Shown: in pieces, positions 8,499 through 17,389 of the stretch
Numbering within the stretch: position 1 is the first letter of the stretch
How the letters are laid out: the number at the start of each line of letters is the position of its first letter
From: Polaribacter sp. Z022
GTDB lineage: Bacteria > Bacteroidota > Bacteroidia > Flavobacteriales > Flavobacteriaceae
Direction of reading: 5' to 3'
Length of the DNA: 64,000 nt
NCBI RefSeq assembly: GCF_023555495.1
Contig: NZ_JALCZO010000002.1
Location: forward strand, 248,001-312,000
Translations under genes and position numbers: made by a program
Notes under the pieces: generated by a model
What the model was told of the DNA's origin: nothing
Seen by the model: only the letters and a program-made list of their open reading frames with translations
Databases searched by the model: none

Positions 8499-9410
8499 TT
8501 ATTTAATTTTTAATTGTAATTTATAAAGAAAATGATCAGAAATATCTCTATACTCTTGTGGAGCTAATTTTCCAGACAAAACTGTAAAATTATTTTTATC
8601 AAAATAAATGTAATCTAAAACAGAACCGTTGATAAATGTCCCTGTGTTAACTACACTTTGCCTTTCATTTGTATCAATTTTTTCTAAAGAATTAAAAAAA
8701 CTAAAATTAAGCATTTCTAAATAAAAATTATTGATACTATAAGGCAGATTTAAATCTCCTGTAAAAATAATTGGAGTATCTATACCTTGAGCAATTTCTT
8801 TTATTCTATGAATTTGTAAGATTTTTTCATCATTAGTGCTTCCTGACTCAAAATGTGTATTTAAAATTGTTATTTCTTTTGATTCTGAAAGTTTTAACTT
8901 AACTTTTAAGCAATGATTCTGATTATAATAATCAATGTATCTAACCGCAGGGTTATCAATATCAGTTATTTCATATTTAGATAAAATAGCATTTCCAATA
9001 TAACCTTTTAAAAACAAATTATTTCCAGTTTGTAGTACTCTACCCATTCCATATGAATAATTCATGTTAGTTTTTTCTGCTATATATTTAATTTGATTTT
9101 CAATAATTGAAGTATCATATTCATATCCTACTTCTTGAAGAGTAACAATGTCTAGATTCATCTGATTTATCATCTCTACAATTCTGTCTAATTGCTGATG
9201 ATTACCTCCTAATTCTCCAGAAAAAGGGTCGCAATTTTGACAAAACCCAAGTTTCATATTGAAAGTAGCAATGAGAATATTTTCGTCAAAAACAGACGAT
9301 GATTTGATATTCTTTGAAAATAAGATATTTTCTTGATCTCTTTGGAAAAGAGAAAAATCTTCACAAGAAGTAAATAATATCAGAGCTAAAAAATATTTTA
9401 TTTTACTCAT
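8499..9410 (-). CDS. Lipoprotein of the endonuclease/exonuclease/phosphatase family
   Basis: This 303-residue protein has a lipoprotein signal (LILFTSC, Cys16) that would anchor it in a membrane. All core EEP motifs are visible: ATFNMKLG, LQEVG, GNAILSK, LNTHFE, GDLNLP, LDYIYF and SDHF. Such enzymes cut phosphodiester or phosphate-ester bonds using Mg2+. The substrate could be a nucleic acid, a phospholipid or another phosphodiester. It is the last gene of the peptide locus and overlaps the upstream gene by 4 bases. A surface phosphodiesterase beside two kinases and a nucleotidyltransferase is suggestive but unproven. Confidence 0.8.
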   Translation of the reverse strand: MSKIKYFLALILFTSCEDFSLFQRDQENILFSKNIKSSSVFDENILIATFNMKLGFCQNCDPFSGELGGNHQQLDRIVEMINQMNLDIVTLQEVGYEYDTSIIENQIKYIAEKTNMNYSYGMGRVLQTGNNLFLKGYIGNAILSKYEITDIDNPAVRYIDYYNQNHCLKVKLKLSESKEITILNTHFESGSTNDEKILQIHRIKEIAQGIDTPIIFTGDLNLPYSINNFYLEMLNFSFFNSLEKIDTNERQSVVNTGTFINGSVLDYIYFDKNNFTVLSGKLAPQEYRDISDHFLYKLQLKIK

Positions 9411-9925
9411 AGTTTATACGTTACACCCATAGATACTATTCCTCCAAACCCCCATTTATTATTAGGGTCATTTGTATCAAAATTAAAAACTCTTTTTTCT
9501 AAAAGAATCCCAAGGCCTATATTGCTTTTAAAGTTTAATTTTTCTGAAATTGAATAAATAAAACCATACCCTAAAGTTCCTTGAATAAAATTAGTTGTTA
9601 CTTTTGAAAAATTAAGTAACACTGTATTTCTAAAATAGTTAATACTTCCTATGAATAATAAATTGAAAGCATCGTTTCTCTTTTTATTTGGGAAATAAAT
9701 AATATCTAGCTGACTACCCAATACCGTCTCATTATTTACATATTCTTTTCCAAGTAAAATTCCTGCTTGAAATTTTAAATTATTAACATCATATCCAACA
9801 GATGAATAATTAAACAGCCCCTTAGTTGTTGAAATACCTTCGAGATTTACGCTCCATTTATTTTGTTGACAAAACAAATTAACTGCATTAAAAAACACTA
9901 ATAAAAAAATAATTTTATATTTCAT
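9407..9925 (-). CDS. Exported outer-membrane-like beta protein
   Basis: This 172-residue protein has a signal peptide (KIIFLLVFFNAVNLFCQQ). It then shows repeated alternating polar/hydrophobic strands (FQAGILLGKEY, QLDIIYF, NLLFIGSINYF, FKSNIGLGILLE) and ends in the amphipathic GGIVSMGVTYKL. This is the look of a small outer-membrane beta-barrel. It overlaps both neighbours (4 and 11 bases), so it is tightly coupled to the glycosyltransferase and the EEP lipoprotein. It may be an export channel component or surface protein for the locus product. Confidence 0.55.
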   Translation of the reverse strand: MKYKIIFLLVFFNAVNLFCQQNKWSVNLEGISTTKGLFNYSSVGYDVNNLKFQAGILLGKEYVNNETVLGSQLDIIYFPNKKRNDAFNLLFIGSINYFRNTVLLNFSKVTTNFIQGTLGYGFIYSISEKLNFKSNIGLGILLEKRVFNFDTNDPNNKWGFGGIVSMGVTYKL

Positions 9926-11291
9926 TTGTTAAAGGTTTTCTGTGAAATGCTTTTTTATAGGAAAGCTTAATGTTTAATACTTTTTCATTAATAAAGACCC
10001 ATGTCTGAATAACAGTAAAACCCCAATAATATATTATCATTATTGGAATCAATGGAATTAGCCAAATCTTCGTTGAACGAAAAATGTAGGAAGAACAAAA
10101 GAAAAAAACAGTCAAACTAAATGAGATTATAAATACGTATGAGTATGATGATTGATACTTAAATTCATTAATAAGCATTAAAGGTCCAAAAAAATTAAAT
10201 GTAAAAGCATATAATAAATTTATCATAAAGAAAAAAGCAGCAACCTTTCTTGAAAATGATAAATTTTTATTTGTGTATAATGGTTTTAGATTTTTAAAAC
10301 ATGACAATACATGATTTCCTAACCATCTCTTTCTTTGTTTTAACCATTCATTAAATGTTTCAGTTATTTGTTCTTTTGAAAATACGTTATCTTCGTAATT
10401 AGAAGTATATCCTTCCAAACTCACCCTATATCCGAAATCAAAATCCTCTCCAGGGAGCGATGTATCATACCCATTTAATTTTTTAAAAAGATCCTTTCTA
10501 AAAATACCAGCTCTTCCTTCAAACATTCCAAAACCTAAACTACTTATCGGAATGTAAATAGTATGTTGCATTGAGTAAATATCTAAAGATGTTAATCGAG
10601 TTATAAAATTTCGATTCTTATTATAAAAAATATTCCTTGCTTGCACTAATCCCATATTTTTATCTTTGAATTTTGGAACTAATTTCTTGAGAAAATCTTT
10701 CTCGATAATTGAATCAGCATCGAGCACACAAATCAGTTCTCCTTTAAATGTATTAATATTTTCATTAATAGCAGCTGGTTTTCCTCTCATAACATTAGTG
10801 TCTGAGGTAAGTGACCTATCAATAACATTTATTTGGTCACTATAATTCATAAGAACTTCAACCGTTTTATCTTTAGAAAAATCATCAATAAAAGTTATAT
10901 CATAGTAATCTTTCGGATAATTTAAGTTCAAAAGGTTATTTACAGTATCATCCACAACATTTTCTTCATTGTGAACTGCAATAACAATAGATACATACTT
11001 TAAAACATTTTTATCTTCGTCAGTTTTAATGTTTGATACAACCTTTTTTCTTTTCAAAGAAACAATCATAAAACAGAAGACGTAAGTTAAAAATAAAATT
11101 TGCGAAATAAGTAATAAACTCCAAGCTAAATGAAAAACAAATTCATTTAAAAAGCAAAGCAAATAAAAACAAACAGTACCTATTAGAATAGCAAAAGGTA
11201 CAATTCTTTTATATTTTATGCTTTGTATTAATACATGCACACAAAAAAATACAATAACAAGTGTAAATACAGAACCAAAGAATATTTTCAT
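9915..11291 (-). CDS. Membrane glycosyltransferase, GT2 processive type
   Basis: This 458-residue protein has two N-terminal membrane helices. The GT2 domain shows SIVIAVHNEEN, FIDDFSKDKT, the DxD motif in CVLDADS, the base motif PGEDFDFGYRV and the QRxRW-like KQRKRWLGNH. Several C-terminal membrane helices follow. QxxRW enzymes usually build polysaccharides or glycosylate lipids while translocating product. Here it sits in a peptide locus, 6 bases downstream of the ABC exporter, so it may attach sugars to the product or a lipid carrier. The GT2 assignment is firm, the acceptor unknown. Confidence 0.82.
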   Translation of the reverse strand: MKIFFGSVFTLVIVFFCVHVLIQSIKYKRIVPFAILIGTVCFYLLCFLNEFVFHLAWSLLLISQILFLTYVFCFMIVSLKRKKVVSNIKTDEDKNVLKYVSIVIAVHNEENVVDDTVNNLLNLNYPKDYYDITFIDDFSKDKTVEVLMNYSDQINVIDRSLTSDTNVMRGKPAAINENINTFKGELICVLDADSIIEKDFLKKLVPKFKDKNMGLVQARNIFYNKNRNFITRLTSLDIYSMQHTIYIPISSLGFGMFEGRAGIFRKDLFKKLNGYDTSLPGEDFDFGYRVSLEGYTSNYEDNVFSKEQITETFNEWLKQRKRWLGNHVLSCFKNLKPLYTNKNLSFSRKVAAFFFMINLLYAFTFNFFGPLMLINEFKYQSSYSYVFIISFSLTVFFFCSSYIFRSTKIWLIPLIPIMIIYYWGFTVIQTWVFINEKVLNIKLSYKKAFHRKPLTNEI

Positions 11292-11297
11292 AGAATT

Positions 11298-12890
11298 TTA
11301 AATTTTTATTACATCATTAAAAAAGAGTGGATCGATTTTGTGATGAGACATTATAATTGTTATTTTACTTTTTCTTTTCGAAATAATCTTTTCAATTAAT
11401 CCTTCATACAGTTGCAATGGAAGGTTATTTGTTATTTCATCTAATATCAATATATCAGGATTTTTGAGTACTCCTCTTAAAATACTAATTATTTGTTTTT
11501 CACCTCCAGACAGATTTTTTCCATTTTCTCCAACATTCTTTGTTAAATTAAATTTAAATATTTCTTTTAATCGATATATCTGAACAATTTCATTTAATTT
11601 TTCATGAGTTATTAACTCATCAATCATCAAATTTTCTGCTATGGTATCATTATATAGAAAAGGTGTTTGAGAAACTAACCCAATTGCATTAGATTGTTTT
11701 TGGACTTTAATAATTATCTCGCCCTCATGGGGAGAAATAATGCCAGAGATTAAATTAGCTAAAGTGGATTTTCCTGAGCCATTTTTTCCCGAAATTAAAT
11801 AAACTCCTTTCCTAAAAGAAAAATTTGATTTATTAAAGATATTTTGACCATCATAACTAAAAGATAAATTTTCAATTGTTAGAGAAATATCATTTAAATT
11901 TTCAATAATTTTTCTATTTCCTTTTAAAGAATCAGTTTCCATCTTTTTTAGCACTTGTTCAACTCTATTAATCGAAGGCAGTACGATATGTAATGACATT
12001 AAATAAGTATTAATACTTTTAAGTGGCCATAGCAAAAAAACAATAAAACCAAGAGTTGTAACTATTGTAGAAATTTGCATATTCTTTAGCTGTAAAATAA
12101 ATATAATAGATCCAATAAAAAGAATTATTAGTATCTCTAAAAATACATCTGTCAAACCTTGGTAAACTGCGCTTAAACGTATTTGCTTTTTTATTTTTTT
12201 TGTAATATTAAAAACTACTTTAACTACTTTATGAAGAAGATTGAAAATTATGATGTCATTTTTCCCTTGTAATATTTCCAGAAAAAAACTAGAAAGATTT
12301 GCATTTTCAATTTGTCTATCATTATTAATAAATTCTACTTTGTTACTAATTTTATTATGAAATAAAAATAAAAGGGTAGAGAAAAATAAAAGGTCAACAA
12401 ATAGTATAGGTGAAATTAAAAAAATATTGATTAGAAGTAAAATGAAAAAAATAACATCTTTTGCAAAATGAATTGTTCCAAAAATTAATTTCCCCTGAAG
12501 TAAACCTGTTTCATTAAATATCCTTTGATGAAAATCTCCTGATTTTATAAATGAAGTATGAATACTACTTGATTTTACATATTGTTTTATGATAAGTGAT
12601 TTTAATTGAAGAGAAATGCCGCCAGAAAAATAATTTGTATAAAAAGACACAAAATATTGAATAATAAGTTTTATGATATAGAGAAAAATTGTTAACGATA
12701 TCAATAAGGATTCAAATTTATTTTTGATGTATAAGTCTGTCATCCTTCCAAATAAATGAGGTAAATAAATATTAATAAGTGTTAAAAGCAGAATGAAAAT
12801 AAGTAGTATAATTATTCGGTTTTTAAAACCAATCATACTTTCTTTTAGTAATTTAAAAAAACGTTTATGCGAAAGTATTTTTTTTATCAT
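11298..12890 (-). CDS. ABC exporter, fused membrane and ATPase domains
   Basis: The start at 12890 gives the 4-base ATGA overlap with the upstream gene that is typical of coupled pairs; an upstream ATG at 12911 would add 7 residues. About 320 residues carry six membrane helices. The ATPase domain follows with Walker A GKNGSGKST, signature LSGGEKQ, Walker B ILILDEIT and H-loop MSHH. This is the single-polypeptide half-exporter architecture (works as a dimer) used for peptides and lipids. No C39 peptidase domain precedes it, so leader cleavage must be done by another protein, perhaps the S26-like or metalloprotease gene nearby. Confidence 0.85.
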   Translation of the reverse strand: MIKKILSHKRFFKLLKESMIGFKNRIIILLIFILLLTLINIYLPHLFGRMTDLYIKNKFESLLISLTIFLYIIKLIIQYFVSFYTNYFSGGISLQLKSLIIKQYVKSSSIHTSFIKSGDFHQRIFNETGLLQGKLIFGTIHFAKDVIFFILLLINIFLISPILFVDLLFFSTLLFLFHNKISNKVEFINNDRQIENANLSSFFLEILQGKNDIIIFNLLHKVVKVVFNITKKIKKQIRLSAVYQGLTDVFLEILIILFIGSIIFILQLKNMQISTIVTTLGFIVFLLWPLKSINTYLMSLHIVLPSINRVEQVLKKMETDSLKGNRKIIENLNDISLTIENLSFSYDGQNIFNKSNFSFRKGVYLISGKNGSGKSTLANLISGIISPHEGEIIIKVQKQSNAIGLVSQTPFLYNDTIAENLMIDELITHEKLNEIVQIYRLKEIFKFNLTKNVGENGKNLSGGEKQIISILRGVLKNPDILILDEITNNLPLQLYEGLIEKIISKRKSKITIIMSHHKIDPLFFNDVIKI

Positions 12891-13960
12891 GCAATTTTTA
12901 AGTTTTTCCATAAAGATTTAAAAAAACAATATACCTTAAAATTAAGACCTGCTCCTTCAAATGAAATTTTATCCGCATAATTAGTCACCAATAACTTTTC
13001 TAATACTTCATTAGGTATTCCTTTATTTTTATAAAAATTTTCATTATTAAATTCTTTTTTAAATGATTTTTTACAACCCAAATCATAATCATATTTTCTA
13101 ATAAAATCTGTTATTTGATTGTTAACTTCTAGTTCTAAAGCACATAAATTTTGGATAATTAGAAAAGTGTAAATTAATATTGTTAAACATTTATGTTTTT
13201 TAGCTATTCTGACCAATTCATTTATACTAACTTCAAGAAAATGGTTATTTATAAAACACATTAACTCATATACTAAAATAAAACCATATCCCTCATGATG
13301 TAATAAGAAGTGAATACAAAGATGAATAAGTTCCATTTCCAACTTAAAAACATAGTAAATTACACCATTATTATTATTTACATCATTAGTTTCTTTAAAA
13401 AGTTCGTTTGCACTAAAATTTAGAATGCTATCAAAATTTTTGAAAGCAATAAGTTTTTTATGTAAATCAATACACATACTATTTTCGTTAAGCATACATT
13501 GTTGTCCATAAGCTATATACTTTGACTTTTGAAAAAAATTAAAATCTTTTTCTAAAAAAGAAATAGTCTTCTTAAAATCTTTTTCACGAACTAAAAGGTC
13601 AACATCACAGCTTCTCTTGTATAAATCAAAACCTATTAAATCTCTTAGCTGCCATCCTTTTAAAAGGACAATTGGGGAAGAAGCACTTTTTATTATACAA
13701 CCAAATTGATTTTTATAAAATTCATCCCTTCCTTTTTCAATTAGAAATTCTCGCTTTAATTTATTTACTAATTCATCATCTAAATTTCTAATAAGGTCAT
13801 ATTTTTTCAAAGCTTGGTAAAAAAATAAATCAAGATTTATTTTTTTAAGATTAGCAACAAATATATGTTGAACTTCTTTTTTTTTCTCTATAAACTCTTT
13901 AAAAAAAGCAGGAAATGAATTGTTAAAAAAACTTTTTTTAAATTGAATAACTTCTTCCAT
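12887..13960 (-). CDS. Nucleotidyltransferase-fold protein (NTP_transf_5-like)
   Basis: This 357-residue protein contains the signature VLLKGWQLRDLIGFDL (KG at 101-102), followed by the metal-binding SCDVDLLV with D119 and D121. This matches the uncharacterised nucleotidyltransferase family that co-occurs with PqqD-like and HPr-kinase-like proteins in lasso-peptide and related clusters. Families with this fold move NMP groups or act on nucleotide-activated sugars. Its start overlaps the S26-type gene by 23 bases and its end overlaps the exporter. Exact substrate unknown; a modification of the precursor peptide is the natural guess. Confidence 0.75.
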   Translation of the reverse strand: MEEVIQFKKSFFNNSFPAFFKEFIEKKKEVQHIFVANLKKINLDLFFYQALKKYDLIRNLDDELVNKLKREFLIEKGRDEFYKNQFGCIIKSASSPIVLLKGWQLRDLIGFDLYKRSCDVDLLVREKDFKKTISFLEKDFNFFQKSKYIAYGQQCMLNENSMCIDLHKKLIAFKNFDSILNFSANELFKETNDVNNNNGVIYYVFKLEMELIHLCIHFLLHHEGYGFILVYELMCFINNHFLEVSINELVRIAKKHKCLTILIYTFLIIQNLCALELEVNNQITDFIRKYDYDLGCKKSFKKEFNNENFYKNKGIPNEVLEKLLVTNYADKISFEGAGLNFKVYCFFKSLWKNLKIA

Positions 13961-14384
13961 AACGTATTTTTACAATAAAAATAAATGATGAGTATGTTAT
14001 TTTTTTTAAACAGTATATAAAAGTATTAAAGGGGATATAATTCTTTATACTGGCATATATTTTCATCTCAAAAAATGAATATTTAAAAAAAATAGTATTT
14101 AATTTATTTATATCATTTTTTTTCCCATTCTTTATAACATAAGCCACTTTTCCTATTAATTTATATGAGCTTCCAATAAGAGCTTTTTCAGGAAAAACAT
14201 TATTATCTCCTTTTGTAATTAACTTTTTTTCATCAATTATCCTATGTGTTAAGATTCTTCCATATGAGTTATGGACGGTTATAATATCACCTTTCCTTAA
14301 TTCGTATGAGTTTTTAGAAACTAAAATCTCGTCTCCATTTTTTAATAATGGCCACATACTATTTCCATTAACTTTAAATATCAA
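13938..14384 (-). CDS. S26-type (SipW-like) peptidase domain protein
   Basis: This 148-residue protein begins directly with the active-site strand VNGNSMWPLL (Ser9), then GDEILVSK, KGDIITVH, and THRIID with His47 followed by LITKGDNN. This Ser/His arrangement is that of the S26B (SipW/eukaryotic signalase) type rather than the Ser/Lys type. No N-terminal membrane anchor is present; a hydrophobic stretch near the C-terminus (about 110-135) could be one. In PqqD/HPr-kinase clusters such proteins are common and probably cut the leader peptide. It overlaps the PqqD-like gene by 11 bases. Confidence 0.75.
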   Translation of the reverse strand: MIFKVNGNSMWPLLKNGDEILVSKNSYELRKGDIITVHNSYGRILTHRIIDEKKLITKGDNNVFPEKALIGSSYKLIGKVAYVIKNGKKNDINKLNTIFFKYSFFEMKIYASIKNYIPFNTFIYCLKKITYSSFIFIVKIRYGRSYSI

Positions 14385-14649
14385 ATTTCTCTACTATTTT
14401 ATTAGTTAACATAACTTCAATAAAGGTTAAAACATCATTAGTTATTATATTTTTTGGTGCATCAAATTCTGCTTGTACAACTCTTACTAATTCTTCTAAA
14501 GTAACATCCTTGTTGTTTTTCAAAAACCTTATAATAAAAGCCCCAGTTTCATTAACTGTGGTTATCATTCCTCCACTAGGAGAAACAATTACAGCTTGTT
14601 CGTCAATTATCTGAATTAGAACATCTTCGGTTAATTTAAATTTTTTCAT
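14374..14649 (-). CDS. PqqD-like peptide-recognition protein (RRE)
   Basis: This 91-residue protein has the PqqD/RRE layout: a strand-rich N-terminus with IVSPSGGMITTVNETGAFIIRFL, then helices with TLEELVRVVQAEFDAPKNIITNDVLTFIEVMLTNKIV. RRE proteins bind the leader of a precursor peptide and present it to modifying enzymes. It lies between the second kinase-like gene and the S26 peptidase, with overlaps on both sides. This is the key evidence that the locus handles a ribosomal peptide. Confidence 0.85.
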   Translation of the reverse strand: MKKFKLTEDVLIQIIDEQAVIVSPSGGMITTVNETGAFIIRFLKNNKDVTLEELVRVVQAEFDAPKNIITNDVLTFIEVMLTNKIVEKFDI

Positions 14650-15431
14650 ACTTTCTTTAAAATATTTATTATTTCTTTTTGAGTTGTTAATTTATTAGTG
14701 TGAAATTCAAAAATAGGAAGATTGTTTGTTAAGTCTTTTATGATTCTAAAATAAGGTTTTATATTTTCTTTATCATAATTGTTAAACCATAAATTTGATA
14801 ATAGGCAATTAAAAGAATTTGCTAAATTTAGCCTTTTTATCTTAATTTTATCAGATTGCACTAACCTATAAAATCCTTTTATATTAACTTTTTTTGGGTC
14901 TTTATATGTTTTAGCTCTTTCAAAAGGGGTTTTATGTAAATTATATTTTTCACTATTTTTTTCTATTACAATCATGTCATCAGAAAAAACCTCAAACTCT
15001 GTAAGTTTTTTAGAAATTGTTGTTTTTCCTATCCCTGAAGGTCCGAAAAAAACATAAGCATTATTTTTTTTATCTATTAATACTGATGAATGAAAAATTA
15101 TTTTTTTTTGATTTAAACATAATTTGGAAAACATAAAAAGTAAAAATTCTTCAGTATATTGGTAAGAGTTTTTGATAGAAGAAATTATTAAAGTTGATTT
15201 GTTTTTTTCTGTTTTATATGCATATCCTTGAAAATTAAATCCTAAATAATTTTCGTTATTAAGGTTTGGATAAATTTTTTCTTCAATTACAACAATTGTG
15301 TGATCAATTTCAATATTGTCATTATAAGTAATGAAATAGTGATAAAATTCTTTAAACCTATTTGTAATTCCAGTAATTTTAGATTCAATTTGAATTTGAA
15401 TTTCTGCTATTTGTAAAACAATTTTTTGCAT
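14646..15431 (-). CDS. HPr-kinase-like protein 2
   Basis: This 261-residue protein has a C-terminal HprK-type catalytic core: IIFHSSVLI, P-loop GPSGIGKTT (130-138) and the acidic site FSDDMIVIE (about 149-157). The N-terminal half (1-110) is divergent. Relatives in lasso-peptide clusters phosphorylate the C-terminal Ser of the peptide. It begins 1 base after its neighbour stops, giving a tandem arrangement with HPr-kinase-like protein 1. The two differ considerably in sequence, so they are not a recent duplication and may have separate tasks. Confidence 0.78.
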   Translation of the reverse strand: MQKIVLQIAEIQIQIESKITGITNRFKEFYHYFITYNDNIEIDHTIVVIEEKIYPNLNNENYLGFNFQGYAYKTEKNKSTLIISSIKNSYQYTEEFLLFMFSKLCLNQKKIIFHSSVLIDKKNNAYVFFGPSGIGKTTISKKLTEFEVFSDDMIVIEKNSEKYNLHKTPFERAKTYKDPKKVNIKGFYRLVQSDKIKIKRLNLANSFNCLLSNLWFNNYDKENIKPYFRIIKDLTNNLPIFEFHTNKLTTQKEIINILKKV

Positions 15432-16298
15432 TTAAATATGTTTTAAAAAATCATTTGATTTTGTAAAGTATAATTCTTTTACTTTTAAAAAAGGTAAAAT
15501 TTGCATACAATAATTTAAAATTTCTTTATTGTAATTATTGGTGTTTTCATTATTAAAATGATCAAAAGCCCACAAACCAAATAACAAATGGACTAACTGT
15601 TTATTTACATCAACCTCTTTTATATAAGTTTGGTTACTTTGAAATAATCTATAAAAACCTTTAATTTTTCCTCTAAAAGTATTTTTTTTATATGGTGTTT
15701 TAAAAGGTATTGCTTCAATTTCAAAAATTTCATTCCCTAAGTAAGAGATTAAAATATTATCATCGTGAATTATTGGATAACCAGATAAGCTAGCGATTGT
15801 TGATTTACCTGCTGTTGATTGACCTGAAAATAATACAATCTCATTTTCAATAATAATTGCACTGGCATGAATTAATAGGCAATTGTGGTTTAAAGAAATA
15901 CTAGAGATAAATATTTTAAAAAAATTTTCAACTTCCCAATTTTCAAATTTATTTGGCAATAAAACATCTATAGTATTAGAGTTCTTATGTTGCCTATAGT
16001 AAAAGAAAGTATCAAAAAAACGAATATAACTAATAATGAAATCTTTATTTTTATTTGTGACAACTTTTGAATGTTTTTCATAGGTTAAAAAGTTGAAAAC
16101 ATACTTTGATTTACCTTCTGCTAGATATTCAATTAGAGTATCTTTTATATAAGAGCTTAATTCTAAATTATTTGTATTAATTTTAATAGTAAAATCCTTA
16201 ATAGAAACGAAACAATTATAATCCCAATCTAATGGTGTATTATTGAAAATATTAAAGAGTTTTCTTTTTTCTTTAAAAAATGATAGCATATTTTTCAC
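15432..16298 (-). CDS. HPr-kinase-like protein 1
   Basis: This 288-residue protein shows LLIHASAIII, P-loop GQSTAGKST (159-167) and the acidic motif IIHDDNILI (about 176-184), the order seen in HPr kinase/phosphorylase and its cluster-associated relatives. The N-terminal 140 residues are variable. It is the first gene after the precursor's terminator, so its level depends on read-through from the precursor transcript or on its own promoter. The likely substrate is the 31-residue peptide or a partner protein, by analogy with kinases of lasso-peptide loci. Confidence 0.78.
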   Translation of the reverse strand: MKNMLSFFKEKRKLFNIFNNTPLDWDYNCFVSIKDFTIKINTNNLELSSYIKDTLIEYLAEGKSKYVFNFLTYEKHSKVVTNKNKDFIISYIRFFDTFFYYRQHKNSNTIDVLLPNKFENWEVENFFKIFISSISLNHNCLLIHASAIIIENEIVLFSGQSTAGKSTIASLSGYPIIHDDNILISYLGNEIFEIEAIPFKTPYKKNTFRGKIKGFYRLFQSNQTYIKEVDVNKQLVHLLFGLWAFDHFNNENTNNYNKEILNYCMQILPFLKVKELYFTKSNDFLKHI

Positions 16299-16308
16299 AT
16301 TGAATTAA

Positions 16309-16335
16309 AAAAGAGTCAACAAAGTTGACTCTTTT
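16309..16335 (-). terminator. Attenuator-like terminator between precursor and processing genes
   Basis: A 12-bp stem AAAAGAGTCAAC / GTTGACTCTTTT with a 3-base loop is followed on the minus strand by a T-run. It lies 31 bases past the precursor stop codon and 11 bases before the first kinase-like start codon. Partial termination here would give more precursor transcript than enzyme transcript, a common arrangement in peptide loci. Confidence 0.8.
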
Positions 16336-16365
16336 AATACTATAGAGCTTTATTCCATTATCACT

Positions 16366-16461
16366 TTAACTTGGACCACCTCCAGAACTTCCTGCTCTAG
16401 TTTCTAATGGTTGTTGATAAATAATTTTAGGACAGGTATATTCTTTTTTTATTTTTTCCAT
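16366..16461 (-). CDS. Candidate RiPP precursor peptide, 31 residues
   Basis: ATG at 16459-16461 opens a 31-residue frame. The leader-like part starts MEKIKKEYTCPKIIYQQPLE and the end is TRAGSSGGGPS. It contains YTCP and YQQP segments, which resemble the Y-x-x-P leader pattern bound by RRE proteins, and a Gly/Ser-rich C-terminus ending in Ser. It has no signal peptide. It starts 10 bases after the metalloprotease stop and is followed by a terminator, then by the kinase-like, RRE and peptidase genes. The core has no Asp/Glu at a lasso-ring position and only one Cys overall. Its identity as the substrate is inferred from position and composition. Confidence 0.65.
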   Translation of the reverse strand: MEKIKKEYTCPKIIYQQPLETRAGSSGGGPS

Positions 16462-16471
16462 AATGTATATT

Positions 16472-17389
16472 TTAAAAATTCTTATAAGTTCTTAAACCAT
16501 TTTCGTAAACAATCTCTAAAAAGTAAGTGTTTGAAGAGTTATTTATAACTGTAAATTTATATTCATTGCTAGAATCAATTTCGGTTTTAATTAATTGATT
16601 ATTATAAGTACTTTCTGTATTTAACTTCTTATTAGAAAAATAAATATTAAAACCTAAAATTGAATTATCATTGCTGATTTTCCAACTTAATTCTTTTAAA
16701 TTGGAATTTGATTTTTGTGCTTTTGTTTCTATGGTAATATCACCAGTACCTGTATAAGGAGCACAACTATCATTGTAAATACAATTTAATCCAGCTGTAT
16801 AATCTCCATCGTATGTTTTTCTTTGTCCTCTAGAAATAGATTCATACATTAAATATCTATTATCAAGACTATGGTCTAAACCTTGGACATGACCTATTTC
16901 ATGTCTTGATGCTGTAACTCTATCAAATTCATTAGACCCAACATTAGTAGTATAAGTTCCTCCTGTTGAAGATATATTACCAAAGTTTGTATTAACCATT
17001 ATGTCGGTTTCAACTATATGAGATCCTTGATACATGGTTTGGGTATACATCATTGCATCAGGATCTGAATTATATCCTACTCCACATTCATCTTGATTAT
17101 TTCCGATTGTGGAAGTTGGTACATTAGTACTGTAAGTTACATTAAATTTAGGTAAATTATTGTTATTTAATATATCGCCACCTCCTCCATAAATAAGGGT
17201 ATTGTACAAAACAGGTCCATATTCATGATAAGGCAAACCTGAAGTGGGCGTACCGATGATTCCAGTAATTTTAAAATTTATATACCCAGTTCCAGTTCTA
17301 TATTTCATGGTATATGGAAGTAAAACATATGAACACAAAGTCGCAAGAGCTATAAAAGCAACTGAAAATATTGTTATTTTTCTTTTCAT
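16472..17389 (-). CDS. Secreted metzincin-type zinc metalloprotease
   Basis: This 305-residue protein starts with a hydrophobic signal/anchor (about residues 5-25). The zinc site HEIGHVQGLDHS and a downstream Met-turn YLMYES place it in the matrixin-like metzincins. A C-terminal Ig/fibronectin-like strand region follows (about 215-305). It would act in the periplasm or outside the cell. Its stop codon lies 10 bases from the precursor start and its start overlaps the upstream gene by 4 bases. It may process the peptide product, or act as the product's effector on surface proteins. Confidence 0.8.
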   Translation of the reverse strand: MKRKITIFSVAFIALATLCSYVLLPYTMKYRTGTGYINFKITGIIGTPTSGLPYHEYGPVLYNTLIYGGGGDILNNNNLPKFNVTYSTNVPTSTIGNNQDECGVGYNSDPDAMMYTQTMYQGSHIVETDIMVNTNFGNISSTGGTYTTNVGSNEFDRVTASRHEIGHVQGLDHSLDNRYLMYESISRGQRKTYDGDYTAGLNCIYNDSCAPYTGTGDITIETKAQKSNSNLKELSWKISNDNSILGFNIYFSNKKLNTESTYNNQLIKTEIDSSNEYKFTVINNSSNTYFLEIVYENGLRTYKNF

